Source: an uncultured Prevotellaceae bacterium
GTDB taxonomy: Bacteria; Bacteroidota; Bacteroidia; Bacteroidales; Bacteroidaceae
Assembly (NCBI GenBank): GCA_900318815.1
Contig: ONMA01000018.1
Span: 57,883 to 116,351, forward strand
Direction of reading: 5' to 3'
Length of the DNA: 58,469 nucleotides
The notes below the pieces were generated by a model. It was not told the origin of the DNA. It made no database searches and saw only the letters and a list, made by a program, of their open reading frames with translations. Made by a program: the position numbers and the translations under genes. Shown here one piece after another: positions 42,342 through 51,281 of the stretch (position 1 is its first letter; each line of letters opens with the position of its first letter).

Positions 42342-42962
42342 TTATAGATAAATGATTCCGATAGCGGCGCAGGCAAAACCTACGGCGAAACCCGTAAGCA
42401 CCTGCGAGAGCGAGTGCTGGCGCAGGATCATGCGGGCAGACCCCAGTATGCCTGCCACGACGAGCACTACGCAGAACCACCACACAGGGTTGAAGCCGAA
42501 AATCTGGCTGAAGCCGAAGAGCGCACCGCCCACGCCACCGATGGCCGCCGTGTGGGTCGATATTTTCCACCATGTGTTGATGACCACACACGTCATCTGA
42601 AGAATGAGTGCGGCTATCAGGATGCTGCATATAAAGTGGTAGATGTGCAGGTGTTCCAAGAGCCAGATGCACACGAAATAGCAGAAGATGGAGATGAAGT
42701 AGGGCACTATGCGGCGTTCGCGCTGTCCCAGCTCGATGGGCGTCCATCCCTGATAGCGACGGTAGAAGCGGATGAGAAACGTGGGTAGCAGGATGGTGAA
42801 GAAATAGACGATGATGAGTACCATGAGCCTGTAGTCCATGGGCAGCAGTTTCATGTAGCTGAGCGTGAATAGCAGTATCAGCCCCACCAAGGGCAGGTAG
42901 AACGGCGTGAAGATGGTACTCACGATGCGAGCCGTATAGATGATGTTCCTTTCGCGTGTCAT
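42342..42962 (-). CDS. PAP2-like membrane phosphatase
   Basis: A 206-aa protein with about six membrane segments. The C-terminal LGSARMILRQHSLSQVLTGF matches the third motif of PAP2 phosphatases (R, then H, then the helix ending in G), though the first motif is weak. It may act on a lipid phosphate or undecaprenyl pyrophosphate, or be an inactive relative. It lies between rpoN and purE on the same strand. Confidence 0.7.
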   Translation of the reverse strand: MTRERNIIYTARIVSTIFTPFYLPLVGLILLFTLSYMKLLPMDYRLMVLIIVYFFTILLPTFLIRFYRRYQGWTPIELGQRERRIVPYFISIFCYFVCIWLLEHLHIYHFICSILIAALILQMTCVVINTWWKISTHTAAIGGVGGALFGFSQIFGFNPVWWFCVVLVVAGILGSARMILRQHSLSQVLTGFAVGFACAAIGIIYL

Positions 42963-42981
42963 ATTTCTATTGTATGAACCT

Positions 42982-44481
42982 TTATTTGCGTAGTCGTGCC
43001 ACGGGGAATCCCATTTGCTCCCTGTATTTGGCCACCGTGCGGCGAGCTATTGGGTAGCCCCGCTCCTTCAGCTTCTCGCTCAGCGTGTCGTCGGTCAGCG
43101 GTTTGCGCTTGTCCTCGCCCTCGATGAGTTCGCGCAGTACGGACTTGATTTCCCTGATGGAGAGCTGTTCGCCGTTCTCGGTCTTATAGCCGTCGCTGAA
43201 GAAGAACTTCAGGGGGAACATGCCCCATCGGGTCTGCACGTACTTCGAGTTCGACACACGCGAGATGGTCGACAGGTCGAGTCCCGTCTTCTCGGCCACG
43301 TCCTTCAGAATCATGGGTCTGAGCGAAGCCTCGTCGCCGTCCTCGAAGAAGCGGTGCTGCAGATGTGCAATGGCCCTCATGGTGAGCATGAGCGTGCGGC
43401 GACGGGTCTTCACGGCATCGATGAATCCCTGTGCGGCATCCACTTTCTGCTTGGTGTAGAGCAGCGCCTCCTTCATCTGTCGCGAGAGTCCTTCTTTGTT
43501 CTGCTGGTAGTCCTTGAGCAGGTCGCTGAACGACTGCGACACCTGTAGGGTGGGTATCTCGTTGTTGTTGAGGGTACAGGTGACGGAGCCGTCGTCCTGC
43601 GTATCGACGATGAAGTCGGGGGTTATCTGGTGCATCGAGCGGCCCATCACCTCGCCCATCGAGGCTCCGGGCTTCGGGTTCAGCCGTCGCAGTTCGCGCA
43701 TCAGGGCCTCTGTCTGCAAGTCGTTCAGGCCGAGCGACTGCTGAATCTTGTCCCAGTGCTTCTTGGTGAACTCATCGAAATAGTTGGTGATAATCTGCTG
43801 CATGAGCACCTTCAAGCGTGAGTCGTCGCGCCGTGCTATCTGTAGCAGCAGGCATTCTCGCAGCGAGCGGGCACCTATGCCGGCAGGGTCCAGCTCCTGT
43901 AGCTTGCCGAGTGCCGTCTCTATCTCCTTCGTCGTGGCATCCAGGTTGTGGTAGATGGCCAGTTCGTCGCTGATGGTCGACAGCGAAGTACGTAGCAGGC
44001 CGTCGTCGTCGAGCGAGCGTATCAGGTATTCCATGATGTAACGCTCCCGCTGGGTCAGCTCCAGTTCGCCCACCTGCTGGAGCAGCTGGTCGTAGAACGA
44101 CTCGGCGTTGCCATAGACCATCTCCTCCCGCTCCTCGGCCACGGAGTGCCCCCCCTGGTAAACGGGCAAGTCCTCATCGTCGCGGCCAATATTCTCGAGC
44201 GCGGCATCAAGTGCGTCGGCTCTCTCTTCGCGTTCGCGCACGCTGTCATAGTCGTCGTTGCTCTCCTGATAGTCGTTGCTGTCTGGCGCGTCGGCATAGT
44301 CAGGGCTTTCGTCCTCGGTAGCCGTCTCAAGTGCCGGATTGTCGTTCATCTCGGTATTGATGCGCTCGGCCAACTGCATGACGGGCATCTCAACAAGTTG
44401 CGACACGAGCAGTTGCTGTTGCGAGATGGTTTGTTGCAGACGCTGTTCTTGCTTCTGTTCTTGTATCTGGATCTGGGCCAC
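42982..44481 (-). CDS. rpoN: RNA polymerase sigma-54 factor
   Basis: A 499-aa sigma-54 protein. The N-terminal activator region is glutamine-rich (QQTISQQQLLVSQLVEMPVMQL), an acidic stretch follows (about residues 55-115), the core-binding part has LQELDPAGIGARSLRECLLLQ, and the C-terminal RpoN box is RRTVAKYREQMGFP. It directs polymerase to -24/-12 promoters with enhancer proteins. No enhancer-binding protein is encoded in the window. Length is typical. Confidence 0.96.
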   Translation of the reverse strand: MAQIQIQEQKQEQRLQQTISQQQLLVSQLVEMPVMQLAERINTEMNDNPALETATEDESPDYADAPDSNDYQESNDDYDSVREREERADALDAALENIGRDDEDLPVYQGGHSVAEEREEMVYGNAESFYDQLLQQVGELELTQRERYIMEYLIRSLDDDGLLRTSLSTISDELAIYHNLDATTKEIETALGKLQELDPAGIGARSLRECLLLQIARRDDSRLKVLMQQIITNYFDEFTKKHWDKIQQSLGLNDLQTEALMRELRRLNPKPGASMGEVMGRSMHQITPDFIVDTQDDGSVTCTLNNNEIPTLQVSQSFSDLLKDYQQNKEGLSRQMKEALLYTKQKVDAAQGFIDAVKTRRRTLMLTMRAIAHLQHRFFEDGDEASLRPMILKDVAEKTGLDLSTISRVSNSKYVQTRWGMFPLKFFFSDGYKTENGEQLSIREIKSVLRELIEGEDKRKPLTDDTLSEKLKERGYPIARRTVAKYREQMGFPVARLRK

Positions 44482-44515
44482 TTTGTTTGCTGTGATATGA
44501 TTCTGTTATTTATTG

Positions 44516-45166
44516 TCAGGAAAGAAAGTACTCCCTCATCTCCTCTGCCGTCTGGCGCAGCAGTTTGCCCTCGTCGCCGTCGAATCGTCGCCATATCTGC
44601 TGGCAAGGCAGCAGTAGGGGCGAGAAAGTCAGGTCGACGTTGGTCATGTAGGGGTCGCACACCAGAAAGATGTGCAGCACGTCTACGATGTCGCTGTTAC
44701 TAAGGTTCAGGAGTTGTGCCAGTTCTGTGACCTCGGGTGTCTGGCTCACCATGGTGCTGGGCGTCAGCTTGAAATAAAGGTCGAGGATGAGGATGAGCAT
44801 GATAGGCGTGAAACGATTGTCCTCGCTGAGTGGGTGGAAGTCCTTCTCAAACGTCTCCTGCACTTCCACTCCCTCGTAGAACTCGTCGGCAGCACCGAAG
44901 CCCTTCATGCTGCGCAACAGTCGCACGGCACGCGCCAGTCGTTTGGGGTTCTTGCTGTACTGATGCCAGATGCGCTCTATGCGGGGGGTACTCAGGGTTG
45001 CTATCTGTTCCATGCGTGACCGCAATGTCCGGGGTGCAATGTGCAGTTCCAGACTTAGATCCACCATACTGCGGCTGTACAGGGGCTTGAGGCCCACAGG
45101 CTTCTGTAGGTAGATGTGCATGAGCAGTAACCAGTAATCGTCTTGCCAGACAGCGTTCTTTGCCAT
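44516..45166 (-). CDS. Conserved hypothetical protein next to rpoN
   Basis: A 216-aa soluble, helical protein with DYWLLLMHIYLQKPVGLKPL, a helix-turn-helix-like SLELHIAPRTLRSRMEQI and the acidic FHPLSEDNRFTPIMLILIL. I do not recognise the family. The middle (IAPRTLRSRM) could bind DNA. It is 34 nt upstream of rpoN on the same strand and may be co-transcribed with it. No signal peptide or membrane segment is seen. Confidence 0.65.
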   Translation of the reverse strand: MAKNAVWQDDYWLLLMHIYLQKPVGLKPLYSRSMVDLSLELHIAPRTLRSRMEQIATLSTPRIERIWHQYSKNPKRLARAVRLLRSMKGFGAADEFYEGVEVQETFEKDFHPLSEDNRFTPIMLILILDLYFKLTPSTMVSQTPEVTELAQLLNLSNSDIVDVLHIFLVCDPYMTNVDLTFSPLLLPCQQIWRRFDGDEGKLLRQTAEEMREYFLS

Positions 45167-45290
45167 ACTCTCAATGATTTAGAGTGCAAATATACATTTT
45201 TTTTCCAAAACAGGTTATGGTTTTGCCGTTTTTTTTCATCTCCAATGGCCAAAAACTGCATTTTGTGCCGATATTCCCTGCCTTGCCCGT

Positions 45291-46625
45291 TTAGGAAAGG
45301 CGGCACCATAGCCACCACTGCACGATGCCTCTCAGTGACAGATAGGCAATGAGGGCGAGCCAGAGGGCATGATTGCCTAACGCCGGACTGCCTGCGAACC
45401 AGAGGGCGAAGAACAACGCCGTGGCCATGAGACAGCTGACGAGCATGCCCCTCGTATAGGTGATGCCGATGAAGATGCCGTCCCAGACAAAGGCCGCCAT
45501 GCCGCTCAGTGGGATGAGCAGCGCCCAGGGCAGGTAGTCGGCAGCCGCGCTGACCACCTCGGTATCGCTGGTAAGCAGATGCAGGAATGGCGTGCCACCA
45601 CCCCAGTAGACCAGCGTAAACACGGCCACCATGGCCCATCCCCAGCGGAACAGTCGTCCCACGACATCGCTCAGTGCCGTCTGGTTTCTCTCGCCATAGT
45701 ACCGGCCGGCCAATGCTTCGCCTGCGTAGGCAAAGCCATCCATGAAGTAGCTGAAGAGCGTGAACAACTGCATGAGCAGTGTGTTGACGGCCAGTGTGAG
45801 TGCCCCTTGTGCCGCACCGGCTGAGGTGAAATAGAGGTTGACGGCCACGAGACACAGCGTGCGCAGGAAGATGTCGCGGTTGATGGCGAAGAAACGGTGC
45901 CAGGAGAAAGAGCCGTTGGACAGACGTGATGCTGTCGAAGGCTGAGGCTTATGAAATCGATAGGCTATCGTCCCGGCCAACAAGAATCCAGCCCACTGGG
46001 CCACCACCGTTCCTGTGGCTACGCCCGCGACGCCCATGCCGAACCAGAAGACCAGCGTAGCCGAGACGGCAATGTTGATGATGTTCTGTGCGATGGCCAC
46101 CGCCATGGGAGTGCGCGTGTCCTGCATGCCGATGAACCAGCCTGTCAGCGCGTAGAGTCCCAGTACGGCTGGTGCCCCCCAGATGCAGATGTTGAAGTAG
46201 GGCAGGCAGAGAGCGGCCACATCGGCGGTAGGCTGCATGAGCCAGAACGTCAGGGCGCGTAGCGGCACCTGGAGCACCACCATGCTGAGACCGATGGCAA
46301 GTGCCAGGCGCAGAGAAGCACGGAGGATAATGACCTCTCCACTCTCCACTCTCCTCTTTCCACTCTCCACTCTCCTCTCTCCTCTCTTTTCGCCAAACGC
46401 CTGTGCCGTGAGTCCGCTGGTGCCCATGCGCAGGAATCCGCACAGCCAGTACATCACGTTGAAAATCATCGACCCCACGGCGATGGCCCCGATGTAGCGC
46501 GCATCGCCGATGTGGCCCATGATGGCCACGTCGGCCAGTCCCAAGAGCGGCACCGTTACGTTCTGCACAATGCTGGGCAGTGCCAGCCGCAGTATTTCCT
46601 TGTCTCGATAGTTAAAGAGTCTCAT
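45291..46625 (-). CDS. MATE-family efflux transporter (DinF-like)
   Basis: A 444-aa, 12-segment membrane protein. It starts with IVQNVTVPLLGLADVAIMGHI, the MATE N-terminal motif, with FLRMGTSGLTAQAFG and a second-half FMDGFAYAGEALAGRYYG. It is expected to export toxic compounds in exchange for H+ or Na+. After TAQAFGEK the protein carries GERRVESGKRRVESGEV, a low-complexity stretch encoded by a purine-rich heptad repeat (46334-46390) that other MATE proteins lack. It sits in the second loop and probably does not disturb the fold. Confidence 0.9.
   Translation of the reverse strand: MRLFNYRDKEILRLALPSIVQNVTVPLLGLADVAIMGHIGDARYIGAIAVGSMIFNVMYWLCGFLRMGTSGLTAQAFGEKRGERRVESGKRRVESGEVIILRASLRLALAIGLSMVVLQVPLRALTFWLMQPTADVAALCLPYFNICIWGAPAVLGLYALTGWFIGMQDTRTPMAVAIAQNIINIAVSATLVFWFGMGVAGVATGTVVAQWAGFLLAGTIAYRFHKPQPSTASRLSNGSFSWHRFFAINRDIFLRTLCLVAVNLYFTSAGAAQGALTLAVNTLLMQLFTLFSYFMDGFAYAGEALAGRYYGERNQTALSDVVGRLFRWGWAMVAVFTLVYWGGGTPFLHLLTSDTEVVSAAADYLPWALLIPLSGMAAFVWDGIFIGITYTRGMLVSCLMATALFFALWFAGSPALGNHALWLALIAYLSLRGIVQWWLWCRLS
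46334..46390 (-). repeat. Heptad microsatellite inside the MATE gene
   Basis: On the minus strand the units are GAGAGTG/GGAAAGA-like, 7 nt long, in imperfect tandem. They encode the extra ERRVESGKRRVESG loop and are related to the GAGTGAA array at 14554-14602. Confidence 0.8.
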
Positions 46626-46721
46626 TTTGCCTGCAAAATTATAGAATAATGTTTAAACACAGTCATTTAATCGGGAATTTTTAGTAACTTTGCACACCAT
46701 AATAATTATTATATCTCAGAT

Positions 46722-49700
46722 ATGGCAAACGTACCGCAGGAGTTTAATAACTTTTTCCTGAAAGATGTCTCATTCGTCAACCTGATGACGAAACGCATAT
46801 TCAACGTTCTTATTGTGGCCAACCCCTACGATGCCTTCATGCTGGAGGACGATGGGCGCGTAGACGAAAAGGTATTCGACGAGTACACCTCGCTTGGCAT
46901 GCGCTACCCGCCTACCTTCACGCAGGTATGCACCACGGAGGAAGCCGGCGAGGTGCTGAAGACGACGGACATCGACCTGGTGATTTGCATGCCCGGCAAT
47001 GCCGACAACGATGCCTTCACCGTTGCCCGTGAGGTGAAGTCGGGCCACCCGCAGATACCCTGCGTGGTGCTGACACCCTTCAGCCACGGTATCACCCGCC
47101 GCATGCAGGACGAGGACATGTCGATTTTCGACTACGTGTTCTGCTGGCTGGGCAACACCAACCTCATCCTCTCCATCATCAAACTGATAGAGGACCGCAT
47201 GAACATCGAGCACGACATACGCGAAGCCGACGTGCAGATGATCCTGCTCGTAGAGGACAACATCCGCTTCTACTCCTCCATCCTGCCCAACCTCTATAAT
47301 TATATACTGGCGCAAAGCAAGAGTTTCTCGACGGAAGCCCTGAACCCGCATGCCGCCGCCCAGCGCAAGCGCGGACGACCGAAGGTAATGCTGGCCACGA
47401 GCTATGAGGAGGCGATGGAAATCTACGAGAAGTACCACGACAACGTGCAGGGCGTCATCAGCGATACGCGCTTCCCCATCAACAAGCCCGCAGGCCGACT
47501 GGCCCACATGGACGAGAGCGACCCGGAGGCTGGTCTGAAGCTGCTGCGCGAGATACGCCAGCGCGACGAGTTCGTTCCGCTGATACTGCAAAGCTCCGAG
47601 ACGGTGAACAAGGCGAAGGCCGAGGCCGAGGGCTATGACTTCTTGGACAAGAACTCAAAGAAGTTCAACATAGACCTGCGCCACCTGCTCGAAGAGCACC
47701 TGGGCTTCGGCGACTTCATCTTCCGCGACCCCGTGACCAAGAAGGAGGTGATGCGCGTGGCTACGCTGAAGGAGCTGCAGGACAACATCTTCAAGATTCC
47801 GCACGACTCGCTGATGCACCACATACGGCGCAACCACATGAGCCGCTGGCTCTGCGCCCGTGCCATCTTCCCCGTGAGCCAGTTCCTGAAGCACGTCACC
47901 TGGCACAAGCTGCAGGATGTGGATGCCCACCGCCAGATTATCTTCGACGCCATCGTGCAGTACCGCAAGATGAAGAACATCGGCGTGGTGGCCGTGTTCG
48001 ACCGCAAGAAGTTCGACCGTCTCTCCCACTTCGCCCGCATCGGCGAAGGCTCATTAGGCGGCAAGGGCCGCGGCCTGGCTTTCCTCGACAACATCATCAA
48101 GCGGCACCCCGAACTCAACCAGTTTCCCAATGCCTCTGTGCAGATACCGAAGACGGTGGTACTCTGCACCGACTTCTTCGACAACTTCATGGACGAGAAC
48201 AACCTCTGGGGCATTGCGCTGAGCGACGCACCCGACGAGGAGATACTGCGCCACTTCCTCGAGGCACAGCTGCCCGACGACCTGATTGAGGACTTCTTCA
48301 TCTTCTTCGAGGCCACGAAGAAGCCCATCGCCATCCGTTCCTCATCTCTCCTTGAAGACAGCCACTATCAGCCCTTTGCCGGCATCTATGCCACCTACAT
48401 GATTCCCTGGCTCGACGACAAGTACACCTTGCTGCGCATGCTGGCCTGTGCCATCAAGAGCGTGTACGCCTCGGTGTACTACCGCGACTCGAAAGCCTAC
48501 ATGACCGCCACTCGCAACGTCATTGACCAGGAAAAGATGGCCGTGGTGCTGCAGGAGGTCGTAGGTCAGCAGTATGGCGACCTGTACTACCCCAACTTCT
48601 CGGGCGTGCTGCGCTCACTGAACTACTACCCCATTGGCGACGAGACTGCCGAGGAAGGCATTGCCTCCCTTGCGCTGGGACTGGGCAAATATATCGTGGA
48701 CGGCGGACAGACGCTGCGTGTCTCGCCCTACCACCCGCACCAGATACTGCAGACCAGCGAGATGGACACGGCTCTGCGCGAGACGCAGACCCGCTTCTAT
48801 GCGCTGGACATGAACCATGAAGAGATAAAAGTGAAGAGTGAAGAGTGGTCGGTCGACGACGGCTTCAACATCAAGAACCTGCGGGTGAAGCAGGCCGACA
48901 AGGACGGTTCGCTGCAGGGCATTGCCTCGACCTACGACCCCGTAGACCAGATTATCCGCGACGGACTCTACGAAGGCGGGCGCAAGGTCATCTCCTTCTG
49001 CGGCGTGCTGCAGCAAGGCATCTTCCCCCTGCCCGAACTGCTCCAGCTGTCGCAGAAGCTGGGTGCCGAGGAGATGCGCCGCCCCGTGGAGATTGAGTTT
49101 GCCTGCAATTTAGCCCCACTTTCTTCTCCCGAAGGGGAAGCGATGCTGGGCAAGACGGTAGACACCTCCTCGGGGGCTGAGGGGAGCTGTCCCTCGGGAG
49201 CATTAGGGGGTGCCTTCTACCTGCTCCAGATCCGCCCCATCGTCGACTCGAAGCAGGTGCTCGACGAGGACTTGCAGAAGATTCCCGATGCCGACTGCCT
49301 GTTGCGCTCCTACAACTCTCTGGGACACGGTATCTCTGAGGATGTGACCGACGTGGTCTACGTGAAGGCCGACGAGACGTTTACCGCCTCGAACAATCCG
49401 ATGATAGCCTCCGAGATAGAGCAAATCAACCGCCAGTTCCTTAACGAGGGGAAGAACTATGTACTCATAGGGCCGGGCCGCTGGGGTTCCAGCGACTACT
49501 GGTTGGGCATTCCCGTCAAGTGGCCCCATATATCAGCTTCGCGCGTCATCGTGGAGGTTGGCCTGAAGAACTACCATGTAGACCCCTCGCAGGGCACCCA
49601 CTTCTTCCAGAACCTGACATCGTTCGGCGTGGGCTACTTCACCATCAATACCTATACGGGCGACGGCGTGTTCCAGAAAGAACTGCTCGACCAGATGCCC

Positions 49701-49811
49701 GCCATCAGCGAGACGGAGCATGTGCGCCACGTGCGCTTCGACCGTCCGCTCAAGATTATGATGGACGGCAAGAAACAGACGGGCGTGGTGCTGCTGCCGA
49801 AGAGCGAATAG
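46722..49811 (+). CDS. Response-regulator/PEP-pyruvate-binding fusion protein
   Basis: A 1029-aa protein. Residues 20-160 look like a degenerate receiver domain and 172-325 like a receiver with the acidic pair E178-D179, a candidate phosphoacceptor D248 (VISDTRFP) and K310 (FLDKNS). From about 440 a PEP/pyruvate-binding domain of the PPDK/PpsA type begins (GEGSLGGKGRGLAFL, then PIAIRSSSLLEDS). The phosphohistidine and PEP-cleaving domains of PpsA are not apparent; GPGRWGSSDYWLGIPV follows near the end. It may sense phosphorylation and nucleotide or PEP state. Two unusual in-frame insertions are present at about residues 699-710 and 800-832. A terminator follows at 49830-49883. Confidence 0.82.
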   Translation: MANVPQEFNNFFLKDVSFVNLMTKRIFNVLIVANPYDAFMLEDDGRVDEKVFDEYTSLGMRYPPTFTQVCTTEEAGEVLKTTDIDLVICMPGNADNDAFTVAREVKSGHPQIPCVVLTPFSHGITRRMQDEDMSIFDYVFCWLGNTNLILSIIKLIEDRMNIEHDIREADVQMILLVEDNIRFYSSILPNLYNYILAQSKSFSTEALNPHAAAQRKRGRPKVMLATSYEEAMEIYEKYHDNVQGVISDTRFPINKPAGRLAHMDESDPEAGLKLLREIRQRDEFVPLILQSSETVNKAKAEAEGYDFLDKNSKKFNIDLRHLLEEHLGFGDFIFRDPVTKKEVMRVATLKELQDNIFKIPHDSLMHHIRRNHMSRWLCARAIFPVSQFLKHVTWHKLQDVDAHRQIIFDAIVQYRKMKNIGVVAVFDRKKFDRLSHFARIGEGSLGGKGRGLAFLDNIIKRHPELNQFPNASVQIPKTVVLCTDFFDNFMDENNLWGIALSDAPDEEILRHFLEAQLPDDLIEDFFIFFEATKKPIAIRSSSLLEDSHYQPFAGIYATYMIPWLDDKYTLLRMLACAIKSVYASVYYRDSKAYMTATRNVIDQEKMAVVLQEVVGQQYGDLYYPNFSGVLRSLNYYPIGDETAEEGIASLALGLGKYIVDGGQTLRVSPYHPHQILQTSEMDTALRETQTRFYALDMNHEEIKVKSEEWSVDDGFNIKNLRVKQADKDGSLQGIASTYDPVDQIIRDGLYEGGRKVISFCGVLQQGIFPLPELLQLSQKLGAEEMRRPVEIEFACNLAPLSSPEGEAMLGKTVDTSSGAEGSCPSGALGGAFYLLQIRPIVDSKQVLDEDLQKIPDADCLLRSYNSLGHGISEDVTDVVYVKADETFTASNNPMIASEIEQINRQFLNEGKNYVLIGPGRWGSSDYWLGIPVKWPHISASRVIVEVGLKNYHVDPSQGTHFFQNLTSFGVGYFTINTYTGDGVFQKELLDQMPAISETEHVRHVRFDRPLKIMMDGKKQTGVVLLPKSE
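48831..48848 (+). repeat. Heptad repeat inside the REC/PEP-binding gene
   Basis: GTGAAGAGTGAAGAGTGG, the same unit as 14554-14602, encodes part of VKSEEWS. It lies in a segment that does not look conserved. Confidence 0.7.
49120..49215 (+). repeat. In-frame low-complexity insertion in the REC/PEP-binding gene
   Basis: Encodes PLSSPEGEAMLGK, then SSGAEGSCPSGALGG between EIEFACNL and FYLLQIRPIV, which should be nearly adjacent in this family. The DNA has palindromic pieces (CTTCTCCCGAAGGGGAAG; TCCCTCGGGA), like the element in ispG. Confidence 0.7.
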
Positions 49812-49829
49812 CCACTTTTTTAACAAATA

Positions 49830-49883
49830 GTAACCAGCCAAGGAAAAAATACCCGATTTTTCTTTGGCTGGTTACGTTTTTTT
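49830..49883 (+). terminator. Rho-independent terminator
   Basis: Arms 49830-49848 and 49857-49875 pair at 18 of 19 positions and are followed by a T tract (49877-49883). It ends the 46722 gene. Its right arm contains the TTTG of the gdhA promoter. Confidence 0.88.
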
Positions 49884-49894
49884 CCCTATATTTG
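49863..49894 (+). promoter_or_regulatory. gdhA promoter
   Basis: TTTG at 49863-49866, 20 nt, TATATTTG at 49887-49894, 43 nt before the ATG. The upstream element lies within the stem of the preceding terminator. Confidence 0.7.
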
Positions 49895-49936
49895 CGGTGT
49901 TCTAATAACATACTGAAACTTTAAATTTATAACACT

Positions 49937-51277
49937 ATGGAAGTTGAGAAGATTATGCAAGCCTTGGAGCGCAAGCATCCGGGTGAGTTAGAGTTCTTAC
50001 AAGCAGTACGTGAAGTACTGGAATCTATTAAAGATGTGTACAACCAGCATCCTGAGTTCGAGAAGGCCAAGATTGTTGAGCGCATCGTAGAGCCAGAACG
50101 AATCGTCACTTTCCGTGTGCCCTGGGTCGACGACAAGGGCGAAGTGCAAGTCAACATTGGTTACCGCGTACAGTTTAATAGCGCCATCGGCCCGTACAAG
50201 GGCGGTTTGCGTTTCCATCCATCCGTCAACCTCTCCATCTTGAAGTTCCTGGGCTTCGAGCAGACGTTCAAGAACGCCCTGACCACCCTGCCCATGGGCG
50301 GCGGCAAGGGCGGCAGCGACTTTGCGCCGCGAGGCAAGAGCGATGCCGAGATTATGCGCTTCTGCCAGGCTTTCATGATGGAACTCTACAAGGTGATAGG
50401 CCCTGACATGGACGTGCCCGCCGGCGACATCGGCGTGGGTGGCCGCGAGATAGGCTACCTGTTCGGCATGTACAAGAAGCTCACCTCGCAGTTCCACGGC
50501 GCCACTCTTACAGGCAAGGGCTTGGAGTGGGGCGGCAGCATCCTGCGCCCGGAGGCAACGGGCTTTGGTGCCCTCTACTTCGTTCACCAGATGATGGAGA
50601 CCCACGGACTCGACATCAAGGGCAAGACCGTGGCACTCTCGGGCTTCGGCAATGTGGCCTGGGGTGCTGCCAAGAAAGCCACGGAGCTGGGCGCAAAGGT
50701 CATTACCATCAGCGGCCCCGACGGCTACATCTACGACCCCGCCGGACTCGATGACGAAAAGATTGACTATCTGCTGGAGTTGCGTGCCAGTGGCAACGAC
50801 ATCTGCGCACCCTACGCCGAGGAGTTTGAGGGTTCACAGTTCTTCGAGGGCAAGAGGCCCTGGGAGCAGAAAGCCGACATCTACCTGCCCTGCGCCACCC
50901 AGAACGAGCTGAACGGCGAGGATGCCGACCGCATACTGGCCAACAAGCCGCTTTGCGTGGCCGAGGTGTCGAATATGGGCTGCACGGCAGAGGCCGTGAA
51001 CAAGTTCATCGCCGCCGGACAGCTCTTCGCTCCTGGCAAGGCCGTCAATGCCGGCGGTGTGGCCACCAGCGGACTGGAAATGACGCAGAACTCCATGCGC
51101 ATGTCGTGGACGGCCGAAGAGGTGGACCAGCGCCTGCACCAGATTATGTCGGGCATACACCAGCAGTGCGTCAAGTATGGCAAGGAACCTTCGGGCTATA
51201 TCAACTATGTGAAAGGCGCCAACGTGGCCGGCTTCATGAAGGTGGCTCACGCCATGATGGCACAAGGGATTGTTTAG
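49937..51277 (+). CDS. gdhA: NADP-type glutamate dehydrogenase
   Basis: A 446-aa enzyme with KGGLRFHPSVN, the active-site PMGGGKGGSDF and the Rossmann motif ALSGFGNVAWG. The length and start (MEVEKIMQALERKHPGELEFL) match hexameric GdhA of the anabolic, usually NADPH-dependent, class. It assimilates ammonium into glutamate. It has its own promoter. rlpA begins 4 nt after its stop and might be co-transcribed. Confidence 0.95.
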   Translation: MEVEKIMQALERKHPGELEFLQAVREVLESIKDVYNQHPEFEKAKIVERIVEPERIVTFRVPWVDDKGEVQVNIGYRVQFNSAIGPYKGGLRFHPSVNLSILKFLGFEQTFKNALTTLPMGGGKGGSDFAPRGKSDAEIMRFCQAFMMELYKVIGPDMDVPAGDIGVGGREIGYLFGMYKKLTSQFHGATLTGKGLEWGGSILRPEATGFGALYFVHQMMETHGLDIKGKTVALSGFGNVAWGAAKKATELGAKVITISGPDGYIYDPAGLDDEKIDYLLELRASGNDICAPYAEEFEGSQFFEGKRPWEQKADIYLPCATQNELNGEDADRILANKPLCVAEVSNMGCTAEAVNKFIAAGQLFAPGKAVNAGGVATSGLEMTQNSMRMSWTAEEVDQRLHQIMSGIHQQCVKYGKEPSGYINYVKGANVAGFMKVAHAMMAQGIV

Positions 51278-51281
51278 TAAC

